Part shown: positions 1 through 12,692 of the stretch, piece by piece | Numbering within the stretch: the first letter of the stretch is position 1 | How the letters are laid out: every line of letters begins with the position of its first letter | Assembly: GCA_013396755.1 (NCBI GenBank) | Contig: VWZF01004740.1 | Location: 1,276,462 to 1,340,461 of the forward strand | Source: Sclerurus mexicanus | Taxonomy: Eukaryota; Chordata; Aves; Passeriformes; Furnariidae | Length of the DNA: 64,000 bases | Direction: 5' to 3' | Made by a program: the position numbers and the translations under genes | Notes under the pieces: generated by a model | The model's database searches: none | Told to the model about the DNA's origin: nothing | The model's input: only the letters and a program-made list of their open reading frames with translations

Positions 1-3000
1 GGACATCCCAGCACCAGCTCTTCTGGGTAGTTAGAACTGGCAGCTATTTGGCTGCATCCCACATCAGACAATCTGATCTAGGCAACAGCACAAAGGGATC
101 TAAGCAGAACAAAGCTGGACAACACACAAGCAGGCAAATAGACAAGATGAGATTTGCTCTTGCTTTTCCCTGCCTTACGGTTTCCAGAGTGGATCCAAAC
201 TCAGAAATGATCTGCTTTCCAGACTTGACTTTGTGCAGGCAGACTTTTATAAGGAAGCTGTCCCAGGAGGGAGAGATCTTCAGAGAACACCTTATCTCAC
301 TGCATTTCTGCCATCATGGGCTGAAATCTCCAGGGGCTGGGGGAGGATGCAAAGTGAATACAGTGGTTTCAGATCCAGCACAAGGATCCTAGAAGCAATT
401 TGGCTTTCAAGCTCAAATCCCAGCAATTAAACCTAACCTAGATTCTCACACAGTCTAAACTGTAAACACTCTTCGGCCTGACTCTGGTTATTAATGAATC
501 TCCTGAAGAAGAAATCAGGACAAAACTCAAGCAATATCCCCGGCATAAACAAAGTCAGTTCTGCTGTGCAGGGTGCTGTCATGTTTTTGTACCACTCATG
601 CACCAAGGGATTATTACATTTGCGTCCCAGAAATTGGACTGAGATTCTCGCTCATCCTGCAGCACGACGCAGGTAACGACAGGGGCTCTAATGACACATC
701 AAAGGCTTTGCTAAGCTCCCGGTAACCATGAGAACGAAGCTGAAGTGGTTTGTTATCCCGTCAGCCTTGGGAGAGGTATGTTTAGCCTGATTCACTCCTT
801 GCCATTGTGTTGCGCAGTTCAAAGGACTTCCCATGACTTTAAAGAGAAAAACATGGTTTCTATCCTGGATGTTCCACTTTTGGTGCCAATTGTGCCAACA
901 AAGTGAAGAGAACACATGAGGAGTTTGGGGTTTGACTTCAAGGTAGTTCTGCCTAAGTTGTTGCTGGCACCTAGGACAGATGAGCCAAAGGATACAGCTG
1001 CTGGTTGATGTGATTGCTGGCAGCTTGGCTATTTCTTACATGCTGTTTAGGCTTTCTAAGGACATTTCAGGGCTCAGATGTCTGGACCTGAATAGGCCAT
1101 CAGAGCACTGAAGCAAAACCCAGTGGCTAGCTGGCCACAAGCTCCTCTGCCCAGGCTAAGGGACATAGATGAGGATTTCTGCAATAAACTCTTTTACCTA
1201 AATGCTGCAGAGGCAGAGGTAATTGTCTGGGAAGTGAGATACATTCCTTGCCGTTTGACATTTTGATGTTTCATTAAGCAAAGCATATGGTGCTGAGGAG
1301 TCCGTCGCCAGCGACGCGAGGTGGGGGGAAGGCCAGTGGCGGGGAGCAGAAGGGGAGTGTGGGTGCTCTCCTGAGCGGTGATTGATTCCACAGGTCACCT
1401 CAGTACCTCTGCTAATTAGCGCTCTGCAAGATGAGCGTGTGCAAGAGAGGCTGCAGGAGGGGAGTGGAAGGTGGCCGAGGGATGGGGTGGGCAGGAAGGT
1501 GCAGCAGCACATGCGCTCTGATCATGGGGAGAACATCCCAGGAGTCAGCACGCCGCACACACGTGGGGACAAGGCAAAGGGGGAACACCTGGGAGGGGCA
1601 ATTCCTGTACTGCTCCCCCCTCCAGCAGGGAGGCTGACTCCCTTTGTGTTTTATCTGCGAACATGCTGACTTCTGGCTGGCCGAAGTTGCTGAATCAGAC
1701 TCGTCTCACTGGAGTGATATGACTTTTTCTTTTTTTCATTTGATTTCAGATTTAAGAACTTCATTTATAGGTGAAGTAGCAGACTAGGATGCTTTTTCAG
1801 TGGTTTGTTGATGGATGTATTCTTTCATTGTTTACTGGCTCAGCTAATAATACAGGCTTTAGATTTAAAATGCAACTGGTGCTTTCCCACAAACACAGGG
1901 AGTCATCCAGCATCCATATAAAGTCATCTCCTTCCCTTGACAACACGTGCTCTCATTGGCCATGGCCTGGAGAGGGCAGGAGGATATGACCAAGGCCAGC
2001 TTGTCCTGCAGTCCTTGGAGTCATTCAGCCTTATTCACAGTGGCTGTTGGTCACAGCCGAGACTTGCGAACTGTACAGTGGATGGAAAAGACTTTTCTGG
2101 TTTTTTAGGGTGAGTTCAGGATCCATCAGAAGGAAAACACTGATCCTTTGAATAGACAAACTTTGGAAACTCCCAGCTAAGAGCCTTTTGAAATAATAGA
2201 GCAATTAACGATGTCAATTAAAAAAATAGGAAGGTAAAAAGGAAATGTCTTATGTGGACTGCTGAGGGAGACAGGAAAAATGCATCAATATTTCCTTGAC
2301 ACAAGTGACAGTGACAAAATGGGAAGCCTAAAGTCCATTACAGTTGGAAAGGCCACAGAAAGAACTGAATAGTAAGATCTGTGAGGATATGCTTGACAAG
2401 CTCACCAAGCATGAGCTCCCCACATGAATTTTGAGCTGACCAAATAAAACATCACAAAAGAAGCAGAACAGGGGGAACAAGGCTGTCGAGTCCTCACCTT
2501 GCTGCCAGGTTTTCATACCTGCTTCTTGAAATCCTACAAAAGAGAGGCATCAGAGCAAATGAGCAATTTGTTCATGGTGACCTTTGAGTATCCAGGAGAA
2601 AATCATTACAACAATGTGCTTGTAGGCTTGTCAAAATCACTGACAGTCTTTCCATTGACTTCAATGAGTTTTGATTGAAGTCTGAAGATCAGGCCTTCTT
2701 CTCTTTCATGTAAAACAGGTGCATTCAGTCCAGTGAGGAAGAGAGATCATAAAGTCAGAGAGAGTGATTTGTTTCCACAAAGTTAAATTGGTTAGTTCTT
2801 GGCTTGGCTGAGAAAGCCAAGCTGGAGCCAGACATAATGCAAGCAGAACAGTCATCATCATCTCTTTGTCACATTATTACAGGACACAGTGGTCACTGTC
2901 TGTGTAGATGGATTCAGAAAGGACTGGTAGACTCAGAGTAGGAAAAGTCCTCAGTCTCTGGTGCACTCAATTGCCTGGATACAGTCTCTGCATCATGGGA

Positions 3001-4981
3001 GCTGTCAACCCCTGGGTACTGAGAGACAAGCTGTGTTTTGCTCTGAAGTAACCCAGGTTTCCTACTTGTCTTCAAGCATCCACTGGCCTCCTCTGCTGGA
3101 GATGGAATCAGCCTGCATAGACTCCATAAACCTGCTGTGACTAACCTGGCCAGAGTATGGAGCATCAGCCATGGCTAGGATGTGAGCCCTTGGGACCAAC
3201 AGGGAATGGGGGCTCAGCAGCCAGCCCTCCAGGGCTGCAGTGCACACAGTCCCCATGGGATGTGCGGGGTCCATGTGATTCTGGATAGCTGAGAACTGTT
3301 TATCAGGACCAAACCTATCCAGGGAGTTTTGGCCACCCATCCCCTGCCCCATCGAGGTTACGGCAACTTGCAGTTCTGCTCCTCCTCTTCTTGTTTAATG
3401 CCTTTGCCTCTCTCTTGTGGGGTTGCCAGCTTTCCTAGACCCTCGGGAAGTCACAGATGAGGCTGGCTGTGGGTCTGAAATCACAAGGTTCATTTCTGCA
3501 CATGGCAGAGAAAATTCACAGCCAGTGGAGAGCTTCTAGTGCAGCCAGGCTGCAGCTGTGCCGGGTTTGCTGTTGCTCAGTCCCTTGTGTGTGTGGGTGT
3601 CCCCTCTCACAGCACCAGCTGCCACATGCAGCCACTGTCACTGCAGCTGTGACATCCCCTGCCACCTCCCAGCCATGGCCATTCTGCTCTGTTTCCCCCA
3701 CAAGGGTTTTTAGAACAATTTGTCAAAGGTGGGGTTTTAGCCACTGAATTTTATTATGCCAAGTTTAGAAAACAGTCCTCTTTTGTAGAATCATGTAAGG
3801 TTTGTCCACCTGAAAGAAATAACCTTTATTTTTATTTTTTTTTATTCTTTGCTTTTAGCAAATAAAATCCAAAGCCTCTATTTTTTCAGGATTTATTTAG
3901 CATTTGCCTAAGCCTCAGTATTTTCTATGAAGAATAGCTTAGCTGAATATTTTTCTAGCTGGAGGAAAATATCTCAATAGAAACTTCTTGACCTGAGTTT
4001 CCCGTAAGCCACCATCAGCCTTAGGTCTGCGTGCTTGCCCTTTGCATACACATGTTGCTCCTGTCGTGGTTTGTTTCCTGTTTTGCTGAGCCATCAGAAG
4101 TGAGTCCCCTTTTTCTACAAATGGTTCCTTCAGAGAAGATTGTATTAGACATCTCCTGGGAAGCTGCTTATTCTGTCTCCCCCTCCCAGACTGCACTCTT
4201 TGCAGTGCTTCAGGAAGGAACATGAGCTTGGAACTACCTTTTTTAGAGCCTTTTATAATGGATCCTTTTATGCCTAGCCCCATATTCTGCAGCACACTGC
4301 TTTTATGTCTGTGCCTCCCTCACAAAACCGCTTCCTGACAAGGTATCCTACTGGGGTTTGGTGGGTGTGTAAAGCTCCCAAGTTGTCCAGCTCACCCCCA
4401 TCAAGCAGCCCCAGGACATGCAATTCTGGTCTACCTGCAGCATCCTCTGCAGTGCCGCCCGCAAGGGAGGAGCCGGGGAAGGTGGGATGAGTTGCCCCAC
4501 ATGGACAGGGGTGTGATTACTCTGCTGTCTCTCTGGATCTGACTGACTTTGTTCAGCAAACCCAATAGTGCTGTGGCTTCCTGACTGAACAGTCTGCCAG
4601 CTCTCAGCTCTTCCTGGGCTGCTCTGAAGAACAGGCCTGTTCCCTGGAAGCCCTTTCCCTCTGCTTTCCAGCGTGATCCATGAGATGTCCCTGGCCCCAG
4701 GCGTTAAGGAGCTCTGTTCATAAGCAAAGAGAAGTCCTGGGCTTTGGCAGATTTTCCAGTTGCAATAAGCGGGATGAACTTGGTCAATAGCATTGAGTTT
4801 ATACAATGGAAGAGGTTTCCAGATCCATGTGCCTGCTGTTCTCTCCACAGTTTTCTGCCTGGAGACCCAGCGATTAGTGATTCCATCGAGGTCTTTGTTG
4901 CTGCTGATGGATGCAGGGCAAAGAGGCTGTGGCAGAAGGGCCAGGGGTGTTTCTGATCAGGCCCTGTGTTTTGTCTTGCAG
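1..4981 (+). other. GABRA3: GABRA3 intron (partial), upstream of the 83-bp exon
   Basis: This stretch lies 5' of the first recognisable GABRA3 exon and ends in the acceptor 'tgttttgtcttgcag'. I looked for the preceding conserved 221-bp alpha-subunit exon, which would carry the benzodiazepine-site histidine region and the segment ending in 'LLYTMR', and did not find it. The sequence is therefore read as part of one large intron that starts outside the window. No repeat family was recognised here. Open frames in this stretch are short and do not resemble known proteins. Confidence 0.75.
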
Positions 4982-5064
4982 GCTAACAATTCACGCCGAG
5001 TGCCCCATGCACCTGGAGGACTTCCCAATGGACGTGCATGCTTGCCCTCTGAAATTTGGGAGCT
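4982..5064 (+). CDS. GABRA3: GABA-A receptor alpha-3 subunit, 83-bp exon (Cys-loop)
   Basis: This exon encodes part of the extracellular ligand-binding domain. Its first base completes an Arg/Leu-region codon from the previous exon. It then gives 27 codons, LTIHAECPMHLEDF through CPLKFGS, and ends with the first base of a Tyr codon. The two cysteines of CPMHLEDFPMDVHAC form the disulfide-bonded Cys-loop that defines the pentameric ligand-gated channel superfamily. The acceptor is 'cttgcag' and the donor is a perfect 'gtaagt' at 5065. The 83-bp length and phase are conserved across GABA-A alpha genes. The peptide is nearly invariant among alpha subunits, so the alpha3 identity rests on the later exons. 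In mammalian numbering this would be exon 6. Confidence 0.97.
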
Positions 5065-5291
5065 GTAAGTACCCTGATCAACCTCTGCAAGGATGTTGGT
5101 ACAGAGCTAAGGAGAAGTCCTTTGTGTGGCTACTGTGACATAGTGTTTTCAATTATTGCTAATGATAATGTGACCAAAAATGTTTTCTTGGTGTCTCATG
5201 CATGCAATTCCTACCATAGAAATGGGCAGCAAGCAAATCTGGGGTCAGTTCAGGCTTGCAGGATGGGTTAAACACCTATGGTTTTGTCATA

Positions 5292-5328
5292 ACTAGGAGG
5301 AGGAAGGAGCATTACTAGGAGGAGGAAG
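5292..5328. repeat. Imperfect short tandem duplication, purine-rich
   Basis: The 15-mer 'actaggaggaggaag' occurs at 5292-5306 and again at 5314-5328, 22 bp apart. It is a small local duplication in an intron with no evident function. Confidence 0.8.
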
Positions 5329-5394
5329 AGTAGCTTCCCATTGCCCTCCCTTTCTTTGGTGGGCAGTGCTGCATATACATCACTGCCTCAGTAG

Positions 5395-5560
5395 GACTGG
5401 CGTTGGTGGAAATTTTGGGGCCAGTTTTGTTTAACATCTTCATCGATGACCTGGATGAGGGAATCGAGGGCACCCTTGGTCAGATTGCAGGTGACACCAG
5501 TTTAGGTAGGAGTGTTGGTCTGCTGGAGGGCAGGAAGGCTCTGCTTCCCATACCTTGCCT
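5395..5560 (+). mobile_element. CR1 LINE fragment, reverse-transcriptase region (degenerate)
   Basis: The translated + frame from about 5403 reads GPVLFNIFIDDLDEGIEGTL, followed by GQIAGDTSLGRSVGLLEGRKAL. This is the finger/palm segment of the CR1 non-LTR retrotransposon ORF2 reverse transcriptase. The catalytic aspartate motif, normally of FADD type, reads IAGD here, so one catalytic Asp is lost. The frame ends shortly afterwards and no 3' CR1 tail follows. It is an old dead fragment of internal CR1 sequence, unlike the other copies in this window, which are all 3' ends. Its limits are approximate. Confidence 0.85.
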
Positions 5561-8351
5561 AGGAACAAGTTCCCTCTTGTCTCCGTACATGAGTTACATT
5601 TAATTTGGTTTTGTTCCTAAAGTGAGTGGGAGCCAAACCCCAAGCCACTGGTTCACCATAATATGAAAATAAATTTCCTAGTCCAACTCTGTCTGGAGTC
5701 TTCTCCATGTCCAACAAACTGAGCACCACGCTCAGTCTATGTTAGCATTAGATGGAAGAGTTACCCACCTCCAGCTAAAGAATGAGCGCACACCAGTAAC
5801 CTCCAGAAAAATCCCAGCCTTCCTAAACTGATCCTTGCTTCCTGTAGCCATTTGGGAATTAACTAAGGACAAAGTTGAAAAGTTTGATTGACAGCAGAAG
5901 AAACTGTGTTTATCATGTGCATCTGCTCCTCTGCCTCATGACAAACTGTACCCATGAAACTGGATGATTCAAAACTACTCAAATAAAGCTATTTCTTAGG
6001 CAGCACCTAATTAAATGTAGAACTCATTTCCACAGGACATCACTAAGGCCAGTAAAATAGCAAGCCTCAGAGAAGGATGAATTATTAATGTTAATTGACC
6101 TTGTGAGGAGGGATATAAAATCTCATACCTCAGGCCTAAACTCTGGGATTATTACAAGACTTGCAGGAAGGCAGATTACTCCACATCTAATTGCTTATAA
6201 TGTTTCTTACTGAGGAAAAGAGATTAATGTGTGTATTTCTGCTGGAATACCCTTTGGGCTTTTTTTTCACTGATTTGACCTGTGAACGATGAGAGTTTTG
6301 AGACAAGCAGCTCAGAAAGCTGCCCCTGGTTAACATTAGTGTGGCTCTTTATAAAGCACCCATATGCACAGCATCTGAGCTCACCTCTCCTGTGTTGGAG
6401 TGGGATTAAACCAGTGTTTTCTCTAAAAAGCCATCGACAGCTGGAAGCTACTCATTTTCAAGAAGCCTAAAGTGGGTTAGATTTGTAAGTAGAAGGACAA
6501 TGCCAGTAGCAGACACATACTATTCAAGGGATAGCTGAATTTGCCTTTCAGACCACTTTCCACTGATCCCCACAGCCTGAATGGCTCATCAGGCCTTCTG
6601 TCCCTGTGCCACCATGGCATCCCCCCAGGGAGGAAAGGCAGAGAATGTGTAGGGGAATTGAGGGCATCAGGCATTCCAGAGAGCTTCAGCTGCCCACCTG
6701 CATCGGGCCAAGTGCAGTGAAGGTGATGATCACTGTGCTCCCTAGAAGATGAATGTTCACCACAGGGGACTGTTCCTAAGCCATCATGGGACATTTGTAC
6801 GGCAGCTGTCTGAGACTAGGGTGGCAGAAGATGTTGTTGAAGTTACCAGCTCCACTAACTGTTCAAGAGCCGTCCTTGTTTGGATGGAATTGGATTGAAC
6901 TGCATTGCAAAGGAGGCATTGACAGAACCAAAACAGCTACATGACATTAAATATGTTCCAATCATCCATGCTGTGCCTACGTGACACCAGATACCATCCT
7001 GTCCCAGACAACCAGATGTGTAGACAGCTGAATTTTCTAGACAAAAATTCAGAAATTTTTGTAGACATTCCTGAATTTTCAGGAATGATGGCAATGAAAC
7101 TGTTCCCTTTGCAGGCTGAGAGTGGCAGTAAGTGAACTGTGACTGCTAGAGCAGGCGATGTTGCCCGTCAGGTGAAAAAGCAGTGGCAGAGCTGTACAAG
7201 GCTCTGAAGGAGAATGGAGGTCTCCAGAAGCATGTTGAGAGCTGGAAGGAAGGGTTGGAAAAGCAGAATGTTGCACATGGAATGAGAGGTGCCAGCCTGC
7301 AACAGAAGTGCTTAGGCAGCACACTGGCATGATGAGAAACATTGGCTGATCATCAAAACCACTCATGCCACTTTGCACAGCTCCTGCTTAATATTTGACA
7401 GGTTTACCAAAGCCTACAGTGCAGGGATAACAGTGGTTGTTTTAAAAAGATCAGAGAAATCTGGTTGTCTCAGGGCACAATCTTCCACAAAGCAGAAGCT
7501 GAGACATTTCTGTAGTAGACCTGACCCATTGCTTGACCTGTCCACAGCCAAAGAATTCCTCAGTGTCTTAATAATAGGAGCTTGTGGTAAAAATTAATTA
7601 AAAGCTTGGTTTAGTGAATTATGTTCTTTCTTTAAAAAACTGGTGCAGAATTGGTATGGACAGGAAGTCTGGGCATTATGGGGAAAAGCAGGTCCTAGCA
7701 GAGTCTGAAGAGATTGAGTTTCTGCATAACCATATGACCAGCAAAGCCAAGAGCATGTGGGCACTGTTGAGAGAGGGACTGGCTGTGAGGACAGAGCAGG
7801 GCTTTGGTCACGAACACATGGTCGGGCAGGGAAAAAGCATTTTGGTGGGAGGGCACACCACCTCCAAAGCTGAGAGGCTTGGAGAGGGTTGCTTCTGAGC
7901 AAGGGTAAAGTTTTTCAACTTTTTCTCCCTAGCCTAAAATTTAACCCTGTTTGCATTTAGCCTTTCTTCCCAGCTGCTGCCAGCATGACGTTCCCTGTCC
8001 CTGGCATGGCAGGGCTGTGTCTGTCCTGCTGCCCCAGTCTGCTGCTCCGGATGCCTTCCTATCTTGTCCCTGCTTGGAGCCAGCCCTTGCAGAGTCAGCA
8101 CGTTACAGGGACAGCACATCTCTCAATGACAGTGCTCTGCCCCTTTTCAGATCCCTTCCAAACACCCCAGCTCCCTCCTGCTCATTTGATTTAACAGTTG
8201 TTGATCTGCCTTGGTCTTTGGCCACGCTTGGCTGTGCTCAGCCATGTGGCTCTGAGAAATGCACAGCAAAGATTAATTTGGCTACAGGCTAATTTTGGTA
8301 TATTTTAGGTCAGGCAGAAGCATAAACCTTACTCTCCTTTGTCCTCTGCAG

Positions 8352-8495
8352 ATGCCTACACAAAGACGGAGGTGATTTACACCTGGACACTGGGGAAGGA
8401 TAAATCAGTGGAAGTAGCAAAGGGTGGATCCCGCCTGAACCAGTATGACCTGCTGGGCCATGTTGTTGGGACAGAGATGGTTCGATCCAGCACAG
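8352..8495 (+). CDS. GABRA3: GABA-A receptor alpha-3 subunit, 144-bp exon (loop C)
   Basis: This exon encodes 48 residues of the extracellular domain, from YAYTKTEVIYTWTLGKDK through GSRLNQYDLLGHVVGTEM to VRSSTG. The SRLNQYDLLG to SSTG segment is loop C at the GABA/benzodiazepine interfaces. The glutamate in 'HVVGTE' sits where alpha1 has glycine. This is the classic residue separating alpha3-type (BZ2) from alpha1-type (BZ1) pharmacology, from family knowledge. The acceptor is 'cctctgcag' and the donor 'cacag|gtactt' is rather weak. The 144-bp length and the phases are canonical. Compared with the human alpha3 I recall, the first third has several substitutions, while the loop C core is unchanged. 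It corresponds to mammalian exon 7. Confidence 0.97.
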
Positions 8496-10065
8496 GTACT
8501 TGTGGGACCATGATATGAAGCATGGGCTGAGCACATCCTGAGATGAGATGGACCCATGGGCTCTGAATGCCACTGTTTGGCACAGTAAGGACCACAGTAA
8601 CTCGCAAGCCACATGCTTGGGAAGCATACGGCTGGTGACATCTATAGCAGTCACCAAGAGGCAGTAAAGAGTTTAGTTTTCAGTGGTTTCCACTGAAAGA
8701 GCCTTATCATCCATAGTCTTCAGGAAAACTGATCTCAAGCATCTAAAAATGATCTGTTGCGTGGAAAATTTGTCCTGCACTGTCCAGCTGGTTCATGGTG
8801 CTGTGGGTTCATTTGTCTTGGATTCCTTTCCAGTCCCTCAGGAGAGCACTGCAGGCTGGAGAGGCGAAAACAACATAATGTTCAGTGTGATTTTCACTGC
8901 ATCTGCTTACACAAATATTATCGTAGCTAATAGAAGATTATCCCAAACAAATGTTTCCTCTGATTAATGACCAATATTAATCATCTTTCTCTCCCATCTG
9001 CTGCTCCTCCCTTCCCCTCTGAATCCAGGTACTGGTAGCTTCTGTTATCTCATGTGTGTCTCATATTTCCTTTTTTCTTTTATTTTTTCCTTCTGTATGC
9101 ACCAGTAGTTCTCTCATTTAAGGATATTTCCTCTCTGGTGCACTTGATTTTAATAGTGTCTGTCTGTAACAACTCATTTCACCTCCCTTGGGGAAATGTG
9201 GGGAGCCCAGGGAACTAAATGTCATAATATCTGGCCCATCTCTCTCCTTAAGTTGTAGTAAAATGTACAGATGAATAACCTGAAGTGGTAGGAAAGCTGC
9301 TAAAGGCTCCTGTGTGTAATGATTTAGCAGAGCCACACTCACAACATAAAGGCACAGTAATCCAACAAAATATCCAAAGCTTTGAGAGGAGGAATAGGAC
9401 ATGGAGGGAAAATATGGACAACTACTTCTTTGGTTCACAGGTCAGACCTTTAACAATAAAACTTACCCTGATTTTTGAGATGGTTTAAGTGTGGCAAGGT
9501 GGAATATTTTCTGAATTGTAAGAGAAAATAAAATCTTTTGTCCTAAAATCCTTCTGAAGCACCATTAGGGTCTCTCTAGGCTTAAGAGATCTTACCCACA
9601 ACCTGGCCCCTTGGGCTGAAGCAGGAGGGGGTGGGAGCTGGGTCAGCAGAGACCTCCGGGAGCACTTTGTGCCTGGGGTGAAACCTATTGCCTGGTGGTT
9701 GACATTGCTTTGCCTTCATCCCACAACCGTTTTGTAGAGAATTAGAGGCACCTCCAGAAGAGTGTTTTGAAAGGACAAATGCTACGTGAAAGTCACCTGG
9801 GCTCTGCTGGGGCACATGCCTGACACAGCACAGCAGCTGTGTGTGCAGAGGCAGTGCCAGCAGCTGCTGCAGCCTGCACCCCTCCTTCCCATGGATGCAG
9901 GACTGGAGGACACCAGGGCATGCCAGCCAGGAGTAGTATTTCACTGAAGAACTTGAAAGCTCGTTCAGGACAGACCTTTAGTGGGTCAGAGCTGGATGGG
10001 TGGTCAGCTGGCCCCATCCTGGAAAGCACAGGTGGCTCAGCACCTCTAACTGGCTGTCTCTGCAG
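8496..10065 (+). other. GABRA3: GABRA3 intron between the 144-bp and 153-bp exons
   Basis: This 1.6-kb intron runs from 'gtactt' to 'ctctgcag'. No repeats or other exons were recognised. The 3' half is fairly GC-rich. Confidence 0.9.
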
Positions 10066-10218
10066 GGGAGTATGTCGTCATGACCACACACTTCCACCTC
10101 AAGAGGAAGATCGGGTACTTTGTGATCCAGACCTACCTACCCTGCATTATGACCGTCATCCTGTCCCAGGTCTCCTTCTGGCTTAACAGGGAATCAGTTC
10201 CTGCCCGGACGGTTTTTG
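10066..10218 (+). CDS. GABRA3: GABA-A receptor alpha-3 subunit, 153-bp exon (pre-M1 and M1)
   Basis: This exon encodes the last extracellular strand, EYVVMTTHFHLKRK, and the first membrane helix from IGYFVIQTYLPCIM through VILSQVSFWL. It ends in RESVPARTVF at the M1-M2 linker. The PAR motif at the start of the M1-M2 loop is the anion-selectivity signature of GABA-A receptors. Threonine in 'MTTHF' with 'EYVV' is shared by alpha1 and alpha3, against alanine in alpha2 and alpha5. The borders are 'tgcag|GG' and 'TTTG|gtgagt', and the length of 153 bp is canonical. It corresponds to mammalian exon 8. Confidence 0.98.
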
Positions 10219-11793
10219 GTGAGTCTGGGAGCACAGGGGCATCCTCTCAGGTCGGGGGAGAAAGGCACCACAAATGAAGGGAAATAGACTTAGTATCAGA
10301 GCTGATCTTCCCCAGGCCTTGTCCGGTGTTGTTGAAGCTGCTGATGATTCCCCAGGGTAGGTTTCAGTGTCTTCCCAGTGCCCCTGCTTTCCCTGAATCA
10401 CTGCAAAAATACCCCTGTCCATGTTTCTGCTACAAGCTAAGCCATAAATATTAACAGTAATCAAGGTATTGATCATCTAATTATATGCATTTGGCAGTGT
10501 CTGCTTATCCGTATTGTCTTTTGAGCTGAGAAGAGCATGGGTACATGGGGAGGCATTTAAAGCTCTACTTTTGAAATTGCTAATGTGCCCCTGGTCGGAG
10601 CTCCACAAAACAAGTTCCTGGGCTGAGGCAGCATAACTGCATAGTGAATACAGTGTTATTATTTCCTTCAGCTGGTTTCAGATCCTCTCTCCAAGGCGAA
10701 GTGTCAGGCTGGTATTGCACATATATTAATAACTTTTACAAACATTTAATAACAGAATTGCTTTGTGCTTTCCTGTCAAGACCTTTAGTTCGGGATCTAC
10801 ACAGACACACAGACCAGGTATGATGCTGCAGGACTGTATTTCTTGGAAGTAACATTGCCCAGCAGATTCCACTTAACAGAGTAAAGTATATTGGAAAAGA
10901 GTCCCCAGGCAGAGAGGGGATATATGGTACCACCTGCTTGTGTTTTTTAATAAGACAGAAATAATTTCAAAGATCATGAAGCATTTTCTCTGTAGCAAGA
11001 GTCGTGATGGAAATAATCCCCCAAACCCAAGAAGGCTGAAGTCCTCCTTTCTGGACCCTCTCCACTGGACCTTGTTCCCGTGCTGTGGACTGGAATGGGA
11101 TGCAGGGAGGATCACAGGTGGTTCTGCACCCTCCTAAATGAACTAGAAGGGAATCATTATGTTGTTTGTGTTCACTGGGGCTTGTGAAATGTAGGTCATG
11201 AACAAGATTTAATATTTACAATTGACTCCAGCTCCTCCCCGTTAGCACTGAGTTGCCTTCCTTTGCCCAGTAAGGCAAATCCAACAGAGGTCCCCAGGGT
11301 GGAGGGCAGACATAGGTCAGTATGGCCAAACTGATTTGCAAGAGCTGCACTGAACAGTGATAATGGTGAGGAAGAGGGGGCCCTTAGCACACATTATTTT
11401 CTGTTTCCATCCAACAGAGTGGAAAAGGGGGAGCTCAGACAGAAATCATGTGGAAGATAGGACCAGCTCAGGCATATATGAAATTTACTCGTTCATCTCT
11501 CTGTGAATGATTTGCAGCTCAGCCCCACACCTGGACCCTGTGTCTGCCCAGGCCCCAGGAGGGTTCTGACATCAACATCTGGAATACCTGTGCACTCATG
11601 ACACCAGGGGCTTGGTTCATTCCTGTGGGATCCTGAGAAACGCAGTGAAATATGTTTCCTCAAGCAGCAGCTCAGATTGAGCAGCAAAGAGCTGACTGAA
11701 AAATTAAAACCTACCTTTGTGAAAAATGTCTTTGCTCCCAAATTGCTTTGCTTTCCTATTAAGAAAGTAATGAGAACTCCTATTGTTTATTCC

Positions 11794-11814
11794 TTTTTTT
11801 TTTTTTCCCCTCAG
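11794..11814 (+). repeat. T13 tract followed by CCCCTCAG (acceptor-like)
   Basis: Thirteen Ts are followed by 'cccctcag', which resembles an excellent 3' splice site inside a GABRA3 intron. The sequence after it quickly meets stop codons in the gene's frame. It is most likely a simple T run. A cryptic or poison exon is a less likely reading. Confidence 0.6.
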
Positions 11815-12494
11815 AAAGTATTGTCAACAATATTGAATTGAAACTCTTAAATTACCAGGAGTATGGCTTAAGGGAACTGAAAATTAGTCAATATTTTTAT
11901 AATGTTTTTAATGCATTTTTAATTGAAAAGCACATTATTGGGGAAAATGGATGGCAATGGTTGCTTGCTTTAATGAAAAAAGCTTTAAAAGGCATTTTGC
12001 AACAGATCATCTTTTTAAGCTAAATCATTGTGGCATTTATTCTGGCAGTTTGGGCTACTGACAGGTGCCTGGTCATGCTGGCAGGACCCAGGATCCAAGG
12101 TGTCCATCCATGCAAGTCACCATTTCCAAAATGCTGAGAGAGCTCTATTTGATGAGTGTCCACTTTCTGATCCTCCATGAGGTCCCCGACCCTCTAGCCA
12201 TCCTTTTTACTGTTATTTTATTGTTTTCATTTTATTGCAAACAGACTAGAGGCTTCTCCATGGCACATTCTACATGAGGGAGCTGGATCTAGGATCATGC
12301 ACTTACCCTGCCAGCAAGACAAGGAATTGAGTGCAGGTGCCTACCTGTGAGCTAGAACCCTTTTATGGTGAGCAGGGGTCTAGTCAATAGAGTTTGGGAA
12401 AGGATAATCTCATCCTACTGAAAACGTTTGCCACTGATTATGCTGAAAACTGAACCAGAAATGGCCTCAAGAAATCTGAAGCTGGCTCTGATTT

Positions 12495-12692
12495 GAGGAG
12501 GGTTTGGAAAAACTGCTACCCAGAGAAGCTGTGGCTGCCCCATCCCTGGAAGTGTTCAAGGTCAGGCTGGATAGAGCTTTGAGCCACCTGGTCTAGTGGA
12601 AGGTGTCCCTGCCCATCACAGGAGGCTGAAACTAGATGATCTTTTAGGTCCCTTCCAACCCAAACCATTCTGTGATTCTATAATTCTGTGAA
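12495..12692 (+). mobile_element. CR1 LINE 3' end, + orientation
   Basis: The segment contains the conserved avian CR1 3' terminal sequence. It includes 'cagagaagctgtggctgccc', then 'aagtgttcaaggtcaggctgg', then the tail 'ccttccaacccaaaccattc', ending in degenerate 8-bp repeats (tgtgattc/tataattc/tgtg). It is 5' truncated, as nearly all CR1 copies are, and lies within a GABRA3 intron in sense orientation. The 5' limit is approximate. Confidence 0.93.

Larger units (their letters stand above)
5065..8351 (+). other. GABRA3: GABRA3 intron between the 83-bp and 144-bp exons
   Basis: This 3.3-kb intron is bounded by 'gtaagt' and 'cctctgcag'. It contains a degenerate CR1 reverse-transcriptase fragment near its 5' end and a short purine-rich duplication (5292-5328). 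Nothing else was recognised. Confidence 0.9.
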
